A stretch of DNA of 64,000 nt from Sphingobacteriales bacterium (GTDB lineage Bacteria > Bacteroidota > Bacteroidia > Chitinophagales > UBA2359), in contig JADJTE010000010.1 of the NCBI GenBank assembly GCA_016711295.1, forward strand, positions 1-64,000, in the 5' to 3' direction. The notes under the pieces are model-generated. The model had not been told where the DNA came from and did no database searches. It was given only the letters and a program-made list of their open reading frames with translations. Shown piece after piece: positions 51,401 through 61,435 of this stretch; position 1 is the first letter of the stretch, and every line of letters starts with the position of its first letter. Both the position numbers and the translations under genes were made by a program.

Positions 51401-54400
51401 GGTTTGAGTGCGACAAATATTGCGCAGCCGACAACGATCGGCATCGGGTACTTACACGGTGACGGTGACAGATACCGCCAACGGTTGTACGGCGAGCGAT
51501 GCAGTGGTAGTTGGCAGCAATACAACTGCCCCAACCCCGACGGCATCGAGCAGCAACAATTTGACTTGTACTGTGACAAGTACATCGTTGAGCGTTACAG
51601 GTTTGTCGGCAGGTACCTATTCGTATAATTGGGCAACGTCGGGCGGCGGCAATATCAGCGGCAGCACGACGAGCGCGACAGCGACAGGCACGTCGGCAGG
51701 CACTTATTTAGTGACGGTGACGAATACCGCCAACGGTTGTACGGCAACGTCAAGCGTAGGGGTTACATCGACAACTACGCCACCCTTGGCAGACGCGGGT
51801 CCAGACCTCGAATTGACTTGTACGACCACGAGCCTTGTCATAGGCACGGCGGCAGTATCGGGCAATACTTATGCTTGGTCTCCTTCTACGGGTTTGAGTG
51901 CTACAAATATCGCGCAACCGACGGCATCGGCACCTAATACCTATACGGTGACGGTGACAAATACGGCATCGGGTTGTACTTCGAGCGATGCGGTAGTAGT
52001 TACTTTGAACAATACCGCACCTACTGCTTCTGCGGGTTCAGACCAGACCTTGACCTGTACGACTACGAGTGTTTTGTTGGGAGCAGCATCAGTTTCAGGT
52101 TATAGCTACGCTTGGTCTCCTTCTGCGGGTTGGAGTGCGACAAATATTGCGCAGCCGACGTCATCGGCATCGGGTACTTACACGGTGACGGTGACAAATA
52201 CCGCCAACGGTTGTACGGCGAGCGATGCAGTAGTAGTTGGCAGCAATACAACTGCCCCAACCCCGACGGCATCGAGCAGCAACAATTTGACTTGTACGGT
52301 GACGAGTACATCGTTGAGCGTTACGGGTTTGTCGGCAGGTACCTATTCGTATAATTGGGCAACGGCGGGCGGCGGCAATCTCAGCGGCAGCACGACGAGC
52401 GCGACAGCGACGGGCACGTCGGCAGGCACTTATTTTGGTGACGGTGACGAATACCGCCAACGGTTGTACGGCAAACGTCAAGCGTAAGGGGTTACATCGA
52501 CAACTACGCCACCCCGGCAGACGCGGGTCCAGACCTCGAATTGACTTGTACTACCACGGGCCTTGTCATAGGCACGTCGGCAGTATCGGGCAATACTTAT
52601 GCTTGGTCTCCTGCTACGGGTTTGAGTGTTCCAAATATCGCGCAACCAACGGCATCGCCCCTAATACCTATACGGTGACGGTGACGAATACGGCATCGGG
52701 TTGTACTTCGAGCGATGCGGTAGTAGTTAGTTTGAACAATACCGCACCTACTGCTTCTGCGGGTTCAGACCAGACCTTGACTTGTACAACGACGAGCGTT
52801 TTGTTAGGCGCAGCATCAGTTTCGGGTTATAGCTACGCTTGGTCTCCTTCTGCGGGTTTGAGTGCGACAAATATTGCTCAGCCGACGGCATCGGCATCGG
52901 GTACTTATACGGTGACGGTGACAAATACCGCTAATGGTTGTACGGCGAGCGATGCGGTAGTAGTTGGCAGCAATACAACTGCTCCAACCCCGACGGCATC
53001 GAGCAGCAACAATTTGACTTGTACAGTGACAAGTACGTCGTTGAGCGTTACGGGTTTGTCGGCGGGTACCTATTCGTATAATTGGGCAACGTCGGGCGGC
53101 GGCAATATCAGCGGCAGCACGACGAGCGCGACAGCGACGGGCACGTCGGCAGGCACTTATTTAGTGACGGTGACGAATACCGCCAATGGTTGCACGGCAA
53201 CGTCAAGCGTAGGGGTTACAACCAATAATACGCTCACGACGAGCGTCACGGCATCGGGACCGACGACATTTTGCATAGGTGGTTCGGTGAATTTGACTGC
53301 AAGCAATGGCGGTACTTACCTATGGAGTACAGGAGAGACTACAGCAGTTATTACTGCCACTACAAGCGGAACGTATGGCGTAACTGTTACAGGCAGCAAT
53401 GGCTGTACGGCAACAGCATCACAATTAGTCACGGTCAATACGACAACAGCAAGTATTACGCCTTTGAGCGATGCTACTTTCTGCCAAGGCGGTAGCGTAA
53501 CGCTGCTTGCGAATGGTGGTGGTACCTATATTTGGTCTAACGGCTCTACAAGTTCTGCCATAACTGTTAGCAGTGGCGACACCTATACCGTTACGGTGAC
53601 AAATAACAATGTGTACAGCAACGGCATCGCAATTGGTTACGGTCAATACTACTACGGCGAGCATTGCAGCATCTGGTCCTACAACGTTCTGTAATGGAGG
53701 TAGTGTAAACCTTACTGCATCAGGCGGAGGTACTTATTTATGGAGTACGGGGGAGACCATAGCAGTTATTAGTGCCACTACAAGCGGAACGTATGGCGTT
53801 ACGGTGACAAATAACAATTGTACGGCAACGGCATCGCAATTGGTTACGGTTAATACTGCTACGGCGAGTATTACGCCTTTGGGTAGCACTACCTTCTGTC
53901 AAGGTAGTAGCGTGACGCTGCTTGCGAACGGCGGTGGCACTATATTTGGTCTAACGGATCTACAAGTTCCGCCATAACTGTTAGCCAGTGGCGGCACCTA
54001 TACCGTTACGGTGACAAATAACAATTGTACGGCAACGGCATCGCAGGTAGTGACAGTGAATACGTTGCCGTTTGCTGATGCAGGCAATGATGTATCGCGC
54101 TGTAGCAACGATAGTGGCGTGACCATTGGCACTACGACTGTCGCAGGTATGAGTTATGTTTGGTCGCCTACATCGGGTTTGAGTAGTAGTACTATTGCTC
54201 AACCTGTTGCTAGCCCTGCTGCGACGACTAACTATACTGTTACCGTGACGAATATGGCTACGGGCTGTACGGCTACAGATGTTGTATTAGTGAGTGTGAC
54301 TACGCACCAACGCCGACTGTATCAAACAACGGGCCTTTGTGCGATACGCGCGACATTCTCTTGACCGCCGCAGGTGGAACAGGTTATGCGTGGAGCGGAC

Positions 54401-56263
54401 CAATGGGATTTGCGTCGAATGTCCAAAATCCGGCTATTCTGGCAGGAAGCGCATTTTTCCCCGGTGCGGGCAATTGGACATATACCGTTACGGTAAGTAA
54501 TGGCGGCTGTGATGCGGTTGTAAGTACAACTATATTGGTCAATACTTCGCCTGCCATAGCACCTACGGTCAGCAATCCGAATTGTGTAGGCAATACGATT
54601 TCATTGAGCGCGAACAATTCGGCACCAAGTACAGGCGATATTTATCAATGGACGGGTCCGGCAGGGTTTAACTCTAATGTAGCCAACCCCAGCATACCTA
54701 ATGCCCAAACGAGCAATATGGGTACTTATACCTTATTGGTTGCTAACGAAGCGGGCTGTACCGCATCGGGAACAGTGATGGCTATGGTCGTTCCTTTGCC
54801 TTCGTCAGTTATCAGCAGTTCGGTTACGTGTACGGGTTTGGCGGCAAATGTCACTCTTTCAGTACCTAACTTGGGTGCGAGCGCGAGTTATGTATGGAGT
54901 GGAACGGGTACGAGCGGCAACACTCCTACACAAACTATTAGCAACTTGGCAATAGGTGTTTATAACTATACCGTAACTGTTACTAATAGCAATGGTTGTT
55001 CGTCGAGCGGCACAACTACCGTGACAATTAATCCTGCTACCTGTTGTAATGCTACGGCGGGTATAGCTACTGCTGTTGACGGTTGTGCAGGCGAGCCAAT
55101 CACGGCGAGTGTAAGTGGCAACAATACAGCTGTGGGTTATACCTCGCAATTTATTGTAGCTAATACTGCGGGTACTATTGTATATGTAGGTACGAGTCCC
55201 ATTCCTGCCCAGGCTGCGGGTACGTATTCGGTATATGCCTATAATTATACTATTCAGCCTAATATACCTCCTGCCGTGGGTTTAGCCGTAGCTCCTTACG
55301 CTGCGGGTACGGCTTCGGGTGGTTGTTATGATGTATCTAACAATGGTACGGTATTGAATGTCTATTCAAGTGGTGTTGCTCTCATTAGTGTTGTAAATAC
55401 AGATGAAGGCAATACGGGAGGCACTTCGCCATTCTATTATAATATTGACGAGGTATTAGTAGAAGGAGGCAGCCCTCCCTATGAATTTGCTTGGGATAAC
55501 AACGGTTATGTGCGCTATGACATACAATATGGCGACCATGACAGCGACGGAATACCCGATGCGTTTATCACCATCTATTATGCTGATAATGCGAATTGGG
55601 CTTGTACTGTAACAGACGATGTAATGTGTAACGGCGAAAACCAAGTTACGTTTAGCAACGTACCGGGCGATGTAGTAACAAATCCCATCTTAGATATCGA
55701 CAATTACAGCATTACAGCCGACAATGGCACGAGCAACGGTACGGTTACAATTACTGTTTCGGGAGGTACGCCTTGCGCCGCACCCAATAGCTATACCTAC
55801 CAATGGTCGGGTCCAGCTACTTGGACGGGGGCTGCTGCTGCATCTGGACCAGGCGGTTTGGTCGAGACCATCTCCAATTTACCATACGGTTGGTATTCGG
55901 TGACGGTGACAGATTGCTCATCGGGCACGCCTCAAACAACCGAAGGTTGGTATTGGGTGCCGCTGACCCGCCGCGGACGCACCAAGGCAGAGGGTATAGT
56001 AGCTGAACTATCGGCTGCACCCAATCCGTTTGACCATGCGACCCAAATTGCGTTCTCGGTGAGCGAAAGTACCAAGGCTACCGTTGAGGTATATGCTATG
56101 GACGGCAAACGGGTGAGTATCCTGTTTGACGACCAAGTGGCTGCCGATACACCTCATTACGTTACGCTCGACGCGGCTAATTTGCCCGCTGGTGTTTATA
56201 CCATTTTGCTACAAACTGACCAAGGCTTATCGTGCTACCCACAAGGTAGTATTGACCAAATAG
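45480..56263 (+). CDS. Giant T9SS-secreted adhesin with 726-bp repeats (about a dozen frameshifts)
   Basis: If indels are corrected the protein is about 3590 residues. It begins with a signal peptide (MSLNQKIFYRGLWAGILLLN). The first 1300 residues hold varied Cys-containing beta-sandwich modules (for example ITFTDNNGDGVLSAGDVINY, a DUF11-like conserved repeat). Then come Ig/SprB-like repeats in the pattern NGCTASDAVVV with one SYNWATSGGGNISGS module in every three. A third region (53.2-56 kb) has non-identical Ig-like modules. The C-terminus AELSAAPNPFDHATQIAFS, VEVYAMDGKRV and LPAGVYTILLQ is a T9SS type A sorting signal; a last frameshift gives KVVLTK before TAG 56261-56263. SprB-type T9SS adhesins mediate gliding or attachment; such a role is inferred. 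Frame breaks include 47125, 48165, 48600, 50345, 51050, 51146, 51431, 52434, 52473, 52655, 53690, 53945 and 54330. Confidence 0.8.
49355..53213 (+). repeat. 726-bp coding macro-repeat, five full units
   Basis: The marker CCCCGACGGCATCGAGCAGC occurs at 49355, 50081, 50806, 51535, 52261 and 52988, so spacings are 726, 725, 729, 726 and 727. The true unit is 726 bp (242 residues) made of three related modules of about 80 residues: SNNLTCTVTSTSLSVTGLSA, AGPDLELTCTTTSLVIGTAA and AGSDQTLTCTTTSVLLGAAS. Departures from 726 coincide with frame breaks. Confidence 0.95.
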
Positions 56264-56281
56264 CCCTTAGTTGGCTTGGTG

Positions 56282-56317
56282 TCCCCCACGTATCTTGTAT
56301 GCGTGGGGGATTTTTTT
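56282..56317 (+). terminator. Terminator of the giant adhesin gene
   Basis: Stem TCCCCCACG (56282-56290) / CGTGGGGGA (56302-56310) with seven T after it. Confidence 0.9.
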
Positions 56318-56542
56318 GTCGATGAGTATTTGAAATCAAGTAGCCAATCGTGCTATAAACTGTGGAGATTAATTGATACCTTTGATTGTTAAGTAATACT
56401 TAAAGATTATCTTAGCGAAAGCCAAGATATAATCCAAGCAAGCGGCGTACCTTAGACCACTAATCGCTAAATTATTATTTTACCGTTACTAAGGACAAAT
56501 ATTTTTGTACACAGTTCCCTTACCTACATTAATCCATCGTTT

Positions 56543-57187
56543 ATGAATACATCAGCAATTGATTATTTACGCCGAGAATGGCAAATTTTATGTACCGACT
56601 TATCCGCCAACCCCAACATAGCCGATGCGCTATTTGCCGACCTTTGCGGGTGTTATGCCGAACCCCACCGCTATTACCACAACTTGGCGCATATAGCAGC
56701 CGTATGGCAGCAGCTATTGTCCTATTACAAACAATTGGAGCAAGCCAATGCCGTGCGGTGGGCTATATTGTACCACGATGCTATTTACGATACTACGCGT
56801 TCTGACAACGAAGCCGAAAGTAGCCGATATGCGCAGCAATGTTTGGCGCAACTAGGTGGCAACAAAACCCTACAAGCGCGAGTAGAAGCCTTGATTTTGG
56901 CAACTCAAACCCATACCGCAGCACCCGCCGACGGCGATATGGCCTATTTCTTAGATGCCGACCTCGCTATTTTGGGCAGCCCACCAGCCGAATATGCCAT
57001 TTATAGCCGCGCTATTAGGCAGGAATACAGTTGTGTAGTTGATGAATGGTACGTTATGGGCAGAATGAAAGTATTGCAACAACTTTCCGACCAAACCGAC
57101 CTATACAAAACTCCCGATTTTAGTCTGCGCTACGATGCGCAAGCCCGGCAAAATATAGCCAATGAAATAGCGCAATGGCATATCTAA
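56543..57187 (+). CDS. HD-domain-like metal-dependent protein
   Basis: A 214-residue protein. It has the layout of a small HD-type hydrolase family: HRYYHNLAHIAAVWQQL (His ligands), then WAILYHDAIYDTTRSDNE (the HD pair) and YFLDADLAILG (the later Asp), at about residues 44-140. Some relatives carry a misleading NMDA receptor name in databases. The likely reaction is phosphohydrolysis of a nucleotide or small phosphate, unproven. The gene is intact and isolated by a terminator upstream and a mobile element downstream. A TATTTTTG box lies just upstream of the gene (around 56500). Confidence 0.75.
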   Translation: MNTSAIDYLRREWQILCTDLSANPNIADALFADLCGCYAEPHRYYHNLAHIAAVWQQLLSYYKQLEQANAVRWAILYHDAIYDTTRSDNEAESSRYAQQCLAQLGGNKTLQARVEALILATQTHTAAPADGDMAYFLDADLAILGSPPAEYAIYSRAIRQEYSCVVDEWYVMGRMKVLQQLSDQTDLYKTPDFSLRYDAQARQNIANEIAQWHI

Positions 57188-57302
57188 CCATTTATGAGGA
57201 CTGGAATAGAACTTAATGGGGTTGTTATCGAGGTGAGAACAAATAGAAGTTATTGGCAAGGTATCCCGTCTCTTTAAGCAAATTTTAATAAATAGTATTT
57301 TT

Positions 57303-57424
57303 GTAACTATTTAGAGTATGGGGTTTTGGGTATGGGGTTTTGGGCAACACCTATCTAATAATGCCCGAAATCATTGCATATTCGATTAGAAATGGCATTT
57401 CCCCCTACAAGGCTAAATAGTTAC
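57303..57424. mobile_element. GTAACTATTTAG-family miniature element, copy 3
   Basis: A 122-bp copy in inverse orientation to copies 1 and 2, with perfect 12-bp ends GTAACTATTTAG and CTAAATAGTTAC. The interior contains TTTTGGGTATGGGG, CTATCTAATAATGCC and GCATATTCGATTAG. Flanks GTATTTTT and TGTTTTTT are only similar, so the target duplication is unclear. The remainder of 57188-57534 holds a promoter and no gene. Confidence 0.85.
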
Positions 57425-57480
57425 TGTTTTTTTAAAATTAATTTCGATAATGAACCTGTAAGATTTATCGCAAAAAAACC

Positions 57481-57511
57481 TTGTTTACACCTGATAACTG
57501 CCCTACCTTTG
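57481..57511 (+). promoter_or_regulatory. Candidate promoter of the cytochrome c lipoprotein group
   Basis: TTG at 57481-57483, 20-bp spacer, TACCTTTG at 57504-57511. It lies 24 bp before the ATG at 57535, which rules out the upstream TTG at 57481 as a start codon. Confidence 0.6.
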
Positions 57512-57534
57512 CCTTAGTAAAATCCCATTTTGCT

Positions 57535-58296
57535 ATGTTTAGAACCCGTTTTTGGGCGATGCGTATTGCTTTGCTGTTCTTGTGCTGCGTCTATTTTGCT
57601 GCTTGCCGCCATACCCCGCTGCTGCCCGACGACCCCAATATAAATCCCACCGATACAACTACTAATCCTATTGATACAAGTGCCATAGTTATTAACGACC
57701 CTTGCCATTCCGATTCGATATATTTTGCCAATACTGTATTGCCCTTGCTTTTGTCCAATTGCGCGTTTAGTGGCTGCCACAATACACCTACCGACGACAA
57801 TGACGAGATAGTGTTGACGACATATAGCCAAATCATCAACACAGGGGAAATAGATCCCTATGATGCTAATGATAGCGAGTTGTACGAAGTAATCACCGAA
57901 GATGATGCGGACAAACGAATGCCACCACCACCCTACGCACCGCTTAGTGCCACCCAAATAGCCCTGCTCGAACAATGGATAGAACAAGGTGCGCCCAATA
58001 ATAGTTGTGACGATACCCCTTCGGGCTGTCCTACCAATGGGGTTACTTTTAGCGGAGTAGTGCGTCCCATTTTGCAAAACCACTGCACGGGCTGCCATAG
58101 TGGTAGCCAAGCTTCGGGCAATATCAACCTTACGCAATATAACCAAGTATCTGCCTTAGCACTCAACGGCTTATTGGCGGGTGTTATCAATCATTCGGAG
58201 GGTTATGTGCCTATGCCCTTCAACCAACCTGCTTTGTCGGCTTGTAAAATAGACCAGATAGAGGCTTGGATAGCGGCAGGTGCGCCCAATAATTAA
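57535..58296 (+). CDS. Lipoprotein with two c-type heme-like motifs
   Basis: A 253-residue lipoprotein; the signal MFRTRFWAMRIALLFLCCVYFAAC ends in a lipobox Cys. After a Pro/Thr/Asp linker come two similar modules of about 90 residues. The first has VLPLLLSNCAFSGCHN, with spacing CX4CH, and the second has ILQNHCTGCHSGSQ, a normal CXXCH heme site. Each module ends with a conserved Met-Pro segment (KRMPPPPYAPLS, YVPMPFNQP) that can give the distal Met ligand, and with IEAWIAAGAPNN or IEQWIEQGAPNN. This fits the PSCyt/planctomycete-type cytochrome c domain seen in many Bacteroidota. Predicted to be an outer- or inner-membrane-anchored periplasmic electron carrier. It is first of four genes. Confidence 0.82.
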   Translation: MFRTRFWAMRIALLFLCCVYFAACRHTPLLPDDPNINPTDTTTNPIDTSAIVINDPCHSDSIYFANTVLPLLLSNCAFSGCHNTPTDDNDEIVLTTYSQIINTGEIDPYDANDSELYEVITEDDADKRMPPPPYAPLSATQIALLEQWIEQGAPNNSCDDTPSGCPTNGVTFSGVVRPILQNHCTGCHSGSQASGNINLTQYNQVSALALNGLLAGVINHSEGYVPMPFNQPALSACKIDQIEAWIAAGAPNN

Positions 58297-58389
58297 TCAA
58301 AACTACCCATTCGTAAAAAAAAGCAATTTCGGGCGGCAATATTGCCCTAAAAAACCTACCTTAGCGGCTTGTTTAGTCTAAATCTATTT

Positions 58390-58776
58390 ATGTTCATGAA
58401 ACATCTGCCTATTCTGTGCCTACTTGCAGGATTATTTGCCCTACCATTAACGGGCTGTTATTACGACAACGAAGAAGATTTGTATCCCGACCCCAATGCC
58501 TGCGATACTACTGATATATCGTATGTCACCCATATTGCGCCTGTTCTGAGCGTGCAATGTTTTAGTTGCCATGCACAAGATGTATATAACGACATAGGCG
58601 GAGGTATTAATTTAGATGGGCACGCTAATGTGAATACCGTAGCCCAGAATAACCAACTTTATCCTGCCATTGCGCATACCGGCGATTTTCAAATGCCCAA
58701 AGGTGGTGCCAAGCTACCCGATTGCACTATCGCCCAATTTAAGTCGTGGATTGACGCGGGCGCACCTAATAATTAA
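58390..58776 (+). CDS. Small c-type cytochrome lipoprotein
   Basis: A 128-residue lipoprotein (signal MFMKHLPILCLLAGLFALPL, lipobox LTGC). It has one heme motif CFSCH in APVLSVQCFSCHAQDVY and a Met-Pro segment DFQMPKGGAKLP that can supply the sixth ligand. It ends FKSWIDAGAPNN, like both modules of the gene before it, so it is a single-module paralogue. The start could also be the ATG at 58396. Confidence 0.85.
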   Translation: MFMKHLPILCLLAGLFALPLTGCYYDNEEDLYPDPNACDTTDISYVTHIAPVLSVQCFSCHAQDVYNDIGGGINLDGHANVNTVAQNNQLYPAIAHTGDFQMPKGGAKLPDCTIAQFKSWIDAGAPNN

Positions 58777-58806
58777 CCCAATTTTTCATCTTTGTTTTTT
58801 TTAGCC

Positions 58807-59223
58807 ATGAAAAAGAAAATTGCAGCTCTTGTACTTGTTGTAGGTTTAGGCGCAGCCTATTATGCTTGGTCTGAATTTAATCGTACAGCCGCCGACCCTG
58901 CCGACGTGAAAGCACAAGTTAGCCTTGATGCCAACACACTGCTTACTGCCTACGAAAGCAACGAAGAATCTGCCGATGCCCAATATACGGGCAAGTCGGT
59001 AGAAGTGAAAGGTACGGTGCGCAGTGTAGAGAAAAAAGAAGACGGCTCGGTCGAAATTATGCTCGAAGCCGCCAGCGAACTATCTGCCGTTTCGTGTTCG
59101 TGTATGGGCGACAATGCCAAAGCCGCCGAAGCCCTCCAAAAGGGAGCTACGGTAACGGTGCGCGGCACTTGCACAGGCTATTTGTCCGATGTAGTGATTA
59201 CGCCCTGCGCGGTAGTACAATAA
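58807..59223 (+). CDS. OB-fold (tRNA_anti-like) exported protein
   Basis: A 138-residue protein. An N-terminal hydrophobic segment (KIAALVLVVGLGAAYYAW) serves as signal or anchor. The rest has an OB-fold of the tRNA_anti-like family: YTGKSVEVKGTVRSVEKKED, SCSCMGDNAKAAEALQKGAT, VTVRGTCTGYLSDVVITPCAVV. The three cysteines of CSC and later Cys residues are notable for a periplasmic protein. The family sits next to cytochrome c and YceI genes in many Bacteroidota. Function unknown. The frame is intact. Confidence 0.8.
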   Translation: MKKKIAALVLVVGLGAAYYAWSEFNRTAADPADVKAQVSLDANTLLTAYESNEESADAQYTGKSVEVKGTVRSVEKKEDGSVEIMLEAASELSAVSCSCMGDNAKAAEALQKGATVTVRGTCTGYLSDVVITPCAVVQ

Positions 59224-59438
59224 ATAGTCCAATCTGCACAACCAGGTTAGCAGTGTCTATTTTTTTGTACCCGCTTAAACTCCGCTTGATTTTTTAGGTC
59301 TAACCCCTATTATTACCATTTATCAACATAGATAGTCGGTATTGCGCTCCTCATCAGAGGAAGTGCATAGGCTTGTTTTTTGCTTGTTCTCCATAACTCA
59401 GCACCGGCTATTGCTTAAAATCAATTATATTTTAAACC

Positions 59439-60011
59439 ATGAAAACCCTTATGACATGGTGCCTCGCAGCACTCGCTTGGTGTACGCTTAGTGTTTCGGC
59501 ACAAGCACAAGGTAAATTTTTTACCAAAAACGGCGAAATTTCGTTCTATTCCAAAGCCACCTTGGAGAGAATAGAAGCGGTGAACAAAAAAGTAACCAGC
59601 GTTTTAGATACCGAAAGCGGAAAATTGGAATTTTCTTTGCTTATGAATGCCTTTATGTTTGAAAAAGCCTTGATGCAAGAACATTTTAACGAAAATTATG
59701 TAGAGTCGGAAAAATTTCCCAAATCGACATTCAAGGGCAAGGTCAGCGACATTAGCGCGGTCAATTTTGGCAAAGATGGTTCGTATAATGTCACCGTTAG
59801 CGGCGATTTGACCATACACGGCGTTACTAAGCCCGTATCGGCAAAGGGCGTTATTAAAGTAGCAGCAGGCAAAGTAAGTGCCAAATCGACATTTAATATT
59901 GCGCTTGCCGATTATAAGGTACAAATACCAGCAGTGGTCAAAGATAATATTTCGCCCAATATAGAAATTCGGGTATCGATGAATTACCAGCCCCTCAATA
60001 ACGATAAATAA
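59439..60011 (+). CDS. YceI-family exported lipid/isoprenoid-binding protein
   Basis: A 190-residue protein with a signal peptide (ending AQAQG). The YceI lipocalin-like barrel is clear: FFTKNGEISFYSKATLERIE, ESEKFPKSTFKGKVSDI, VSGDLTIHGVTKPVSAKGVI and the tail SPNIEIRVSMNYQPL. YceI proteins bind polyisoprenoid chains or amphiphilic molecules in the periplasm. It closes the cytochrome/OB-fold group and is followed by a terminator. Frame intact. Confidence 0.92.
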   Translation: MKTLMTWCLAALAWCTLSVSAQAQGKFFTKNGEISFYSKATLERIEAVNKKVTSVLDTESGKLEFSLLMNAFMFEKALMQEHFNENYVESEKFPKSTFKGKVSDISAVNFGKDGSYNVTVSGDLTIHGVTKPVSAKGVIKVAAGKVSAKSTFNIALADYKVQIPAVVKDNISPNIEIRVSMNYQPLNNDK

Positions 60012-60026
60012 ACCTGTTTAACGCAT

Positions 60027-60073
60027 AACCCCGCTGCTAATAGCTTTCTGTGCCATTTGCAGCGGGTTTTTTT
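60027..60073 (+). terminator. Terminator of the YceI gene
   Basis: Stem AACCCCGCTGC (60027-60037) / GCAGCGGGTT (60059-60068) followed by T run. Confidence 0.85.
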
Positions 60074-60092
60074 TGTGGACGAAACGAGACGC

Positions 60093-61321
60093 TTAGGTAT
60101 GCGGCGGCGTACCTATCAACGATTCGTAGAACTGCACTAATTGGCGCGTGATACTCATTACGTCATGCTCGGTTTCGGCAAATATCCGGCTTCGCGCCCT
60201 ATGGCGGCGGTATAAGTTTGGTCGCTTACGCACCGATTGATAGCAGCTATATAATCGTCGAGTGTATCGGCAATTAAAATATTTTTCTCGTGCGTATAGT
60301 TGATGCCTTCGGCGGCGATAGCAGTGGCAATAATGGGTTTGCCTACTGCCATTGCCTCTACAATTTTGACGCGCATTCCGCTACCTGCCAATAGTGGTAC
60401 GAGCATAATGCTTTTGGACAGCATAAATTGCGCGGCATCGGGTACTTCGCCGACCGCTACTACATTGGGATAAGACGATAGGCGTTGGCGAATATTTTCG
60501 CTCATTTTTCGTCCTGCTACGTAGAGGCGCAGTTGCGGGTGTTGTTGTCGTATGCGTTGCCAAGCCCCATCGAGCAGCCAAAATAGCCCTTGTACATTAG
60601 CAGCCCAATCGAGCGCACCCAAGAAAAATAGCGATGGAAAATCGCTATCAGTATGCTCATCGGCACGCGGATATAATTGGGTATTGAGTGTAAAAGGTAA
60701 TAGGAACAGCGGTTTGTCGCAACCTGCTATTTGGCTAAAAAACGCCTCGTCGACCGCCGAAACAGGCAGCATTGCGTCGCAATGGTGGTGCAGGGTCATT
60801 TCGAACTGTTTCATGCGCCGTGCTAATAGTTGTAAGTATAGGCGTTTGGGCAAAAAAGTTTCTTCGTCGGCTAATCGCTGCCAAATGATGTGTTCGGCAT
60901 TTTGGAGGCGCACAACTATTGGGGCGCGGCTATATTGCCTGATGATGGGCGTATAGGGCACGAGGTAGGAACTTTCTAATTCGATGATATCGAATGAATA
61001 GGCTTGTAGGTATTTGCGCAGGGCTTGGGCAAAAGCGGGGCTAATAAACCGCTCGACATTATATGAGCCTTTTCCAAATAAATTGCGCAACGCCTTGTAC
61101 CAACGCACGTCGGTATCGACAAATACGGTTTCGTAGCTTGCCAATGTTAATTCATCAGGAGGTATATCAGCTACGGAATAGCTGTGTTTTGGCGTATTCA
61201 TCGCCAATACTGTAATGCGGTGCCCCAATTCGGCAAAAGCACGAGTGTAGGTATAAATGCCCACTGATTCGCCATCTAAGGGCGGATAAAACATCTTTTT
61301 AGATACTTGGAATATATGCAT
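60093..61321 (-). CDS. Glycosyltransferase family 4 protein (one frameshift near 3' end)
   Basis: About 409 residues of the GT-B fold, GT4/GT1 group, which transfers a sugar from a nucleotide donor in the cytoplasm. The N-terminal half has a KKMFYPPLDGESVGIYTYTRA glycine-containing loop; the C-terminal half has SLFFLGALDWAANVQGLFWL and then GSGMRVKIVEAMAVGKPIIA, the EX7E donor-binding region (E in KIVEAMAVG). Near 60180 the frame moves; the corrected end is RIFAETEHDVMSITRQLVQF and LIGTPPHT before TAA 60093-60095. Isolated on the minus strand. Acceptor unknown; likely surface polysaccharide. Confidence 0.88.
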
Positions 61322-61435
61322 CGGGCTAAATTTTGCAGCTCAACAAAAATTCAAGCGACAAAACAAAGCTGTTTTGCCGCTTGAAATATAAGTTAAGCGA
61401 TAGGCGTGCTATTTGGGTTTGGTCTCCAAATAATT

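Noticed and set aside
49449..52354. Several repeated frames of the type GNVGRRQYQRQHDERDSDGH in the giant adhesin
   Set aside because: They are the same 726-bp unit read out of frame, opened only because indels moved the true frame.
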